Below, one piece after another: positions 50,116 through 56,869 of a stretch of 56,869 nt of DNA. The stretch lies in assembly GCA_029204225.1 (NCBI GenBank), contig MU833397.1, positions 1-56,869 of the forward strand, read 5' to 3'. Source of the DNA: Diphasiastrum complanatum. Lineage: Eukaryota; Streptophyta; Lycopodiopsida; Lycopodiales; Lycopodiaceae. The notes under the pieces were generated by a model. It was not told the DNA's origin. It saw nothing but the letters and a program-made list of their open reading frames with translations, and made no database searches. How positions within the stretch are numbered: position 1 is the first letter of the stretch; each line of letters starts with the position of its first letter. Made by a program: the position numbers and the translations under genes.

Positions 50116-50793
50116 CTACGGCTTGAGTTTCTGCATAAGAGCATAAAGAAGCTCCACTTGTTCTAACTCCAACTCCTCGTATAGTGAAGTTTTCTTTTGT
50201 GCCATCCCAATAGCCATTCCTCCAACTTGATGCAATTTTTGTTTCTCCATAGATTTTTTAGATTTCCACGAGTCCCAAGGAACTTCTATCACTTGTCTAA
50301 GCAAATTGTAGTACGGATGACTAGTAGTAACCACTGCTTGTCCAATGAAATGTGAATTTAGATATCTCTCAATGTTAGGAGCTTCTTTCATTTGTTCTAA
50401 GTATGGCCATAGGACATCATTAAGATAGTCGTTGTCAGAAAATGAATTATATGCTTATGGAAATATACAATTCAATGGATTGTTCGTGCATGCTTTGTAT
50501 GGTGAATAATTTATAAGCAACATGTCCTGTTTGTTGAGTCTAGGGACATGCTTCCCTTGAGCACCTATTAAGCACGATTTTATAGTCCATAGTGGACCAA
50601 ATCCAAATCTTAAATTCTGACAAAATCTTCTTTTTAGAAATTCCAGCCATCCATGTCGTAGTTTGATTTGCTTTGATTGCCATTTTCTATCCCTTGAGCA
50701 TTGTGGACCAGTATCATATTGTTGCATGAGAATGCTATTTAGGTCTAAAATAATTAAAATGTCATCTTCAATATGTCTAGATGGCTTTACCAC
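50116..50793 (-). pseudogene. Unidentified 226-codon frame with one internal stop
   Basis: Open from 50793 except for a TAA at 50455-50457; the same frame continues AYNSFSDNDYLNDVLWPYLE to a stop at 50116. It includes KQIKLRHGWLEFLKRRF, KHVPRLNKQDMLLINYSPY, YYNLLRQVIEVPWDSWKS and YEELELEQVELLYALMQKL. Composition is that of a real soluble protein. A possible upstream exon (MTMNFADEFQSLEKLQEEK, near 51015) lies just before the copia LTR. Family not recognised; could be host pseudogene or transposon-borne. Confidence 0.45.
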
Positions 50794-51114
50794 TTGAAAG
50801 AATTACAAAAAAAAAGGAATCAAATAACACACTTGTAAGAAAACATACATTCATATTAGTCATCACATGAATATCCAGTAAAATTATGAATATGAACTAA
50901 AAATAGAGTTTACATTAAGCAAAGCTATATATACAAAACTTAAATGCACTAGTTTATAACATTTCTCTTCTTGTAGTTTTTCTAGAGATTGAAACTCGTC
51001 TGCAAAATTCATTGTCATCAAACCAACTGTACAACAAAAATAAAGAAACAGTTCAATTAAAAATATTATTTTCTATTATTTTAAAGAAATATTATGACAA
51101 AATTATTAGAACAA

Positions 51115-51801
51115 TGTTAGAATTAGCACAAGCTAGTTTGTAATTTCCACTTAAAAATATAATTTGGCCACAATGTGGAATGTCACATGTGCCAACTAGG
51201 TTAGGATCTTTGTGATTATGATTATTCTAAGCCTAACATTGTTGAGGCACCTTTGGAATGAGGCCAAAATATACATAGATAAGCTAGATTTTGTAGGAGC
51301 TAAAAATAGCAAATTTTACCTTGTTGAAGGATCCCAAGATCTCGACCCCCAATTAGGGTGGATCTTATGACCTAAAAGATTAGATGCTAGGTTTAGGTCA
51401 TGAATGGATCATAGGTAACTCTAAACCCTCAGGTTTGAGCTAATTTTGTATATATCCATGTGGGATTTTCCAAGCAAATTGATGAGAAATTTGAGATCTA
51501 CTTTGGTGAGTAGTTTTTGTCTACAATTTGAGTTATGTTTGCTGTGATCATGTGTTTTCTTGTAATCAATCATTGGATATGAAGGTGTTGGTACTGTACT
51601 CAGGTCTAATCAGGCCATACATTCACACGTGTGAAGGATTTTACATGATTTTGGAGCCATAGAGTGGAGTTCAAACTGAGATAAGCTAGTAATCACTATA
51701 TTGTTTTGTGTTCTAGCTTTGTGATCTCAATTGGATCATAATTAGGTGCTTTCTCCATCATTTCTAAAGTTTATTGGAGTTGATTTGCTATTATTTTAAC
51801 A
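51115..51801 (+). repeat. Copia 5' LTR (687 bp)
   Basis: TGTTAGAATTAGC ... TTTTAACA, directly followed by the primer site. The start is inferred from the TGTTAG signature; no 3' LTR to confirm. Confidence 0.6.
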
Positions 51802-51814
51802 TGGTATCAGAGCC
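51802..51814 (+). promoter_or_regulatory. Primer binding site, initiator tRNA-Met type
   Basis: TGGTATCAGAGCC, a perfect match to the canonical site. Confidence 0.9.
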
Positions 51815-52499
51815 AAACTAAGAAATGAGCTATGGGTCAACAAGATTAGCTTTGTGATTTCTTCTAGTAGATGCCCACTCGGCTTGTAGAGTCTATCATA
51901 AAGAATAGCTTTCAATCACTCAATAGGAAGTCAGATCAGCATTCTTGGAGCTGTAGTAGGTCGTTCTTAGAATTACTGAAGTCTTAGAAAGTGCCATTTA
52001 GGGTCAATCCAAGGATTTTATAGAGTTCTCATCCTAGAATGCAATTGATTCCATTTGATTTAGGTTAGGTTGATCCAAGCACCTTGTGAAGTTGAGATCA
52101 AGGAGGAGGCAATTCTAGATCTAGTTTCCATCTTAGTTCAAGTAATTTTTCAATTATCTTGTTTCAAAGAGATTTGATTCAAATCAAGATCAAGTAGGAT
52201 CTTGTTGAGAGGTTAAGTTTTAAGCTTTATTAAGTCCCTAGGTAGTGGGATAGCTAGATTTGAGTCACTCCTATTTTGCATCTATTTTTTGCGATCAAGC
52301 TCTTTATTAGGGAGAGATGGCTTTCATAAGCTTTCATAAGTGCGTATCTCTTGGATCCAAATGATATATTGAATGCCTCAAATTAATCTATTTGGAAGCT
52401 AGGAATGGAGTCCATTCTTGTTTTACCAGACTTAATGGACATTGTAAATGGTGAAGAGGATGAGCCTTATTCATCTCAAGAAGCTACTAGATACAAGAG

Positions 52500-54982
52500 A
52501 GGTGCAAGATTGCTCTACATTGTATCAACATGAATGTAGCTAATGAGTGTCTTAAGCAAGATTGGAGAAGCTTTCCCTCAATGGAAATGACAAGGCTCTT
52601 TACCTCAATAGCAAAACAAAATCCAAAACGAAAAGGAGGCTCATTCAAGAAGAGTCAAGTCAAGGTGAAGATCAAGATGGATCTTCAACTCCAAGCTCAA
52701 GCAAGCCCAAGAAGGATAAGTAAAAGTTCAAGTGCTACTATTGTAGCAAGATGGGGCATTATGCCTCAGAGTGCTTCAAGATGAAACATGCCCAAAACCA
52801 AGAAAATCTAGGCCAAGAAGAAGATGAGAGCTCACATGATGACTCTCTAATGATGTCAAGCTTTTCATCTACAAGTATGAAGGAAGAAGACCCTTGGATA
52901 GTGGGGCTAGCTCCCACATGACAAGCAAAAGGGAGTACTTCTCGGCTTTCTCACCTTATGATGGTCCTATTAAGTCAATTTTTATAGAGAGTCATTGTTC
53001 TTGTAAGGTATAAGGAGTAGGATCTATACCTTTGTGCTTGGGATCTTCAAAAAAGATCAAGATAGATGGTGTGCTTTACATTCCTAGCATCACTAAATTC
53101 TTGCTTAGTGTAGGCCAATTGCACAAAGGTTTTCTTGTGGCGTTCACCGCAAATGTATGTAACATAAATAGGAATGGCAATATCATTGCAATACACATAA
53201 GATTTGGTAGGTTGTTCAAGCTTGATGCTTTTTGGACACTAACATTGTGATGGTAGCCGAGGAGAACAAATTATCAAGCTATGATTTGTAGCACAAAAGA
53301 CTTAGCTCATTGGAGGTCATATGCAAGGAGGATCTTGCCCTTGGCCTTCCAAAGTCCTTGGGCAAGAGAGGAGAAGGTGTGTGAAGCTTGTGCTCTTTCA
53401 AAAGCACATAAGAAGCCATTCTCAAGCTCCATCACAAAGGCAACTCATCCACTTGAGTTGATCCACTTGGATGCACACTTTGCAAGTACAAAGACAAATG
53501 GAGGTGCCACCATGTTTGTCACATTCATAGATGATTAGTCAAGGTATTGTTGGGTTTTCTTGCTTACATCTAAAGCACAGGTATTTGAAAGGTTTCTCAA
53601 GTTCAAAGTCTTTGCTGAAAAGCATCATGGTTATAGGATCAAGACTTTTAGGAGTGATAATGGTGGAGAGCACATCTGCAATGAATTTAAGGATTTTTGT
53701 GATCAAGAAGGGATTAAAAAGGAGTTATCTTGTCTCTATACCCCTCAACAAAATGGGATAGCCGAGAGGAGAAATAGAACATTATGTGAGTGTTCTAAAT
53801 CTTTGAGGCTTGATGCTAGTTTACCAAAGTCTTTTTGGGGAGAAGCCTCTTCTTTGTGCTAACCACTTGATGAATAGAGTTTTATGTAGATCTATTGGAG
53901 GAAAGACACCTTATGAAGTCTTGTATGGGAGCAAGCCCAATCTCAAGGACTTGATTGTTTTTGGACGAATTTTCTATGTGCATACACCTTTAGAAAAAAG
54001 GGCAAAGCAGAATCCATCTTCTACCAAAGCATCATGCTTGGCTATGTCAATGCAAGCAAGGGATACAAGCTATACATTCCATCTTTCCAACAACTTTGTG
54101 ATTTCTAGAGATGTCATCATTAATGAGAGAAGAACGCATAAGCTTTTAAATGGCTCAACTAACCCTTTCATTGATAGGGAGGTGGCTGAGAGTAAAGACA
54201 ATCTTGATCTTGAGGAGAGCAAGAGCCGAGAGTGCCAATCACTCCAAGAAAGTCATCAAGAGCAAGAATGGAGCCAATAGGCTCACTTATCAAGAAAAAG
54301 ACAAGCAGGCTGAGGGTAATCCATCTTCATATTTTGCACTCATTTCAAATTTTGATGAGCTTCAAGTGTAGAAGATGCATTGAGTTCTAAAGAATGGTTT
54401 CAAGCAATGCTAGATGAATACAATGCATTGATGGAGAAATGGTATATGGATTCTTGTTGATAAACATTTAGGGAAGAATGTGATTGGATGCAAATGGGTT
54501 TTCAAACTCAAATTAAATTTTGATGAAAATGTACAGTAAGCATAAGGCAAGATTGGTTGCCAAAAAAAAGGGCATAGACTATGAGGAAAATTTTGGGCCC
54601 GTGGCCAAGATGGTAACAATAAGGTTGATCCTAGCACTAATTTTTCATTTTGGATGGATGATCTTTCAAATGCATGTATCTAATGCATTCCTTAATGGCT
54701 ATTTGGAGAAGTATATTCATGGAGCAGCCTCAAGGCTTCATCAAGCTCGAGATGGAAGGTAAAGTATGTCATCTTCAAAGGAGCTTGTATGGCTTGAAGC
54801 AAGCATTCAAGGTCTTGGAACTCAAGACTTAGTGATTTTTTGCTTTTGATTGACTCCAAGTGACTATGATCCAATTTTGTACATAAAGTTTGATGTAAAT
54901 GGCATTGTACTATTGTTGATTTATGTAGATGACATAATTCTAAGTGGTGATAGCATTGATGGAATAGAGAAAACTAAGAAGG
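52500..54982 (+). pseudogene. Copia gag-pol polyprotein, multiple frameshifts
   Basis: Order of motifs: zinc knuckle CYYCSKMGHYASEC (52733-52774); protease DSGASSHMT (near 52897); LCLGSSKKIKIDGVLYIPSI; degenerate pre-integrase HHCC (LAHWRS...VCEACALSKAHKKPF, 53296-53410); integrase FIDD-SRYCWVFLL, RSDNGGEHICNEF and PQQNGIAERRNRT (53520-53790); CANHLMNRVL and KTPYEVLYGSKPNLKDL; RT with GCKWVFKL, ARLVAKKKGIDYEENFGPVA, MHVSNAFLNG and LLLIYVDDIILSGDS (54490-54960). The RT residue in MDV..AFLNG is H instead of D. A stop lies in FIDD*SR and there are at least four frameshifts. Inactive. Confidence 0.9.
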
Positions 54983-55805
54983 TGTTAGCATCTGTGCCTA
55001 ACACAAAAAAAAATAAAGAAGAGAGAAATAAAACTCCGTGGCATGTGTTTTGTAAGTCCACGTTTGAGTGTCTATTAATAAACTTCCGCCATGGCATGTG
55101 TTTGTAAGCCCATGAGTAGAAGCTTAAAACAATAATAATAATAGCTTAAAGTTAGATTTAGAACTTAGACTTAGGAAACTTAAGATTAGAAATATTATGT
55201 CTTAAGTATTCCTAAGTTAAGAAACTTTAAGTTTTAAATCCTAAGTTAGAAGTTCTAGAAAGGCTAGATATAGATTAGTCCCATAAGTTAGTGGATACTT
55301 ATGGAAAACTCTCTTTGCCGTAAAAGGAGAGATATTTGCCTTGTAAATAACACTTTTGAGATTAAGCTATCAAGTTCTCTATTTTAGAGATTATCTCTCT
55401 ATTTCATTTGTGTTTCATTTGGGAAGGTGCATAGCTTGAGGGAAGGTGCTCGGGCCTCCTCTTGCCTCCTTCCATTAGTTTGTATTGTGGCATGTATTTT
55501 GTTGATTGATTATTAGTTAGCCGCAATCTTCCATTCTAATTTCCTTTTGGGTGTTAATCTAGGATTTAGTTTAATCAACTTGCTAGTTGGGTAAGCCTTA
55601 GTAAGGTTTTGCATTTTGTCATCTTAGTTTTGTTTCATTTCTATTACGAGCACTAATTGGGTAAGCTTAGTGCTTTCATCATTGTTTTCTATTTTCGCAC
55701 TCCGTTTGAAGCTTGGTAGAAATTTAGTTAAGTGGACTATCCTCTCTATACTACCACACATCGTGAGTAGACCCAAACATTTGCAAATCAAATTTATTTC
55801 CAACA
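54983..55805 (+). repeat. Gypsy 5' LTR (823 bp)
   Basis: TG...CA ends, clean junction with interrupted copia coding sequence, primer site two bases after the end. Confidence 0.7.
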
Positions 55806-55806
55806 T

Positions 55807-55820
55807 TGGCACCAGTTGCC
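55807..55820 (+). promoter_or_regulatory. Primer binding site, Athila/Tat type
   Basis: TGGCACCAGTTGCC, close to the TGGCGCCGTTGCC site used by Athila/Tat-group gypsy elements. Confidence 0.6.
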
Positions 55821-56698
55821 GCTTTTTAAGAATTTTTCTACCTAGCTTCTTTCTCTGTTGTTTTTTTCGCCTCCGTGTTGTGTGTTTGCTTGTTTGCTTG
55901 CTTCTATCTTTCAACCACAGCACGAGTCTTCTCTCCAGGTCTTACACGAGCTGTAGAACAACTTATCAAACTGGGGAGAAGCAACAAAAGAGTCAACTTG
56001 GGGCATTTTCTTTGAAAGGAAGTGACCCAAGTGACTTTTTTCCGAACCAAACAGGTATATCAAAATTAGCTAGTCTATCTGCAGCCCTACACAGACCCTG
56101 ATCCTTTCATTTTATCACCTCTGACGAATTCTAACCATGGTCAGATTTTGAGAAACAAACAAGCCTGATATACTGTCAAAATCCTTATTTTTCACCAATA
56201 TCTTGGGTCCTAGAATTCATCAACTTCACTGAGGCTAGATCTAATCAAAATTAGTCCTCCAACAGCCTCCACAAATTCTATCTCAGAGATTTTGCCTATT
56301 TTCTGTCAAAAAGTCATATTTTTTTTTCCAATTTCCTATTTGTCAGTAAAACCTCTATATCAAAAATCGCCATTCCAGCCTACGAAATCGTCTTCAATGA
56401 GCCACAAATCTCTGTCCCACCCGTGAATTCTAATAGTACAAATTTTTTTTTCAAAAATAAAATAAGAATCAATATTCTGACAAACATCAACCCTCCCCCG
56501 TCAGAATTTGCAACTTCTACAGTTTGATTTATCTGCCTCCTCCACGATTTATCAGTTTGTCCGAAAATTCTATTTCAGCCAGAAAGACCAGTTTTTTGTC
56601 CTACACTCTCCATTCTACAAGCAAACTGTCTGTTTTTTTGCCGAAGTACAGTACTAACCTGATCCTCTGTATTTTTACTCTCCTCCACACTTTGCATC

Positions 56699-56869
56699 AT
56701 GTCTCGTGACTATGCTGAATCTTCTAATCCGGCTCCTCCATGACTAGAACGAAGAATTCCACATATCGATGCACCAAAGTACGATGGAGACTCTGGCCCA
56801 GTCCCGATTTCTCCAAGACTTTGATAATGCAAGCCGTTTTTATAGAGATACCCTCCGAAACTGAAAAGC
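56699..56869 (+). pseudogene. Gypsy gag N-terminus, cut by window end
   Basis: MSRDYAESSNPAPP, TGA, then LERRIPHIDAPKYDGDSGP; the last part matches the P-K-Y-(D/N)-G entry of gypsy gag. A TGA and further stops break the frame. Confidence 0.55.

Larger units (their letters stand above)
51115..54982 (+). mobile_element. Ty1/copia element, 5' LTR to RT, cut off by another LTR
   Basis: 5' LTR 51115-51801, primer site 51802-51814, gag zinc knuckle, protease, integrase and RT follow in copia order to KTKK at 54982, where a gypsy LTR begins. RNase H and the 3' LTR are not in the window. Confidence 0.88.
54983..56869 (+). mobile_element. Ty3/gypsy element inserted in the copia RT: 5' LTR, primer site, gag start
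   Basis: The copia frame breaks at KTKK and TGTTAGCATCTG begins. The LTR ends CCAACA at 55805 and the primer site starts at 55807. A leader of about 900 bp precedes a gag-like ATG at 56699. The rest lies outside the window. Confidence 0.7.

Overview
The window reads as nuclear DNA of a seed plant. The signs are Ty1/copia and Ty3/gypsy remnants primed by initiator-tRNA-Met-type sites, CACTA (En/Spm) and hAT-type DNA transposon debris, very long (GA)n/(CT)n microsatellites, AT-rich gene-poor spacers, GT-AG introns, and one intact plant-specific DUF4408/DUF761 protein gene. The non-LTR element is not of the usual angiosperm L1 type. An early-diverging angiosperm would fit, but the species cannot be fixed from this sequence.

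Layout. 1-3175: minus-strand tandem array of a deleted chromovirus (three LTRs, two internal remnants, tRNA-Met primer sites, polypurine tracts). 3690-5820: a cluster of small fold-back elements made of palindromic words, one with perfect terminal repeats and an exact 8-bp target duplication (hAT-like). 5940-8439: a three-exon minus-strand gene for a 172-residue acidic protein of unknown function. 8774-9960: dead non-LTR retrotransposon. 10371-10481: a further small palindromic element. 10.5-14.9 kb: mostly unassigned, with one possible 5' gene fragment. 14.9-16.7 kb: gypsy gag and leader. 16.75-18.6 kb: copia fragments and LTRs. 20.2-21.4 kb: gypsy pol remnant.

21.4-28.67 kb: a long Tat-like gypsy element on the minus strand (3' LTR, polypurine tract, extra ORF, spacer, integrase end, gag, leader) with almost all of pol deleted. 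28.67-30.72 and 40.74-47.73 kb: two related CACTA remnants, both carrying the same copia reverse-transcriptase fragment; the second retains a TNP2-like transposase. 31-40.7 kb: the complete DUF4408/DUF761 gene (35104-36081) in tandem repeats, a minisatellite and long GA tracts. 48-51 kb: spacer and an unidentified broken ORF. 51.1-54.98 kb: copia element with gag zinc knuckle, protease, integrase and RT. 54.98-56.87 kb: a gypsy LTR, primer site and gag start that cut off the copia element.

Only two or three loci look like host genes. The rest is a record of nested insertion, deletion and local duplication. The most unusual signal is the palindromic fold-back family. Its 12-bp arm word has the form GAANCGCGNTTC, with one variable base made uniform within an element (A, T or C) while the element core stays recognisable between copies.
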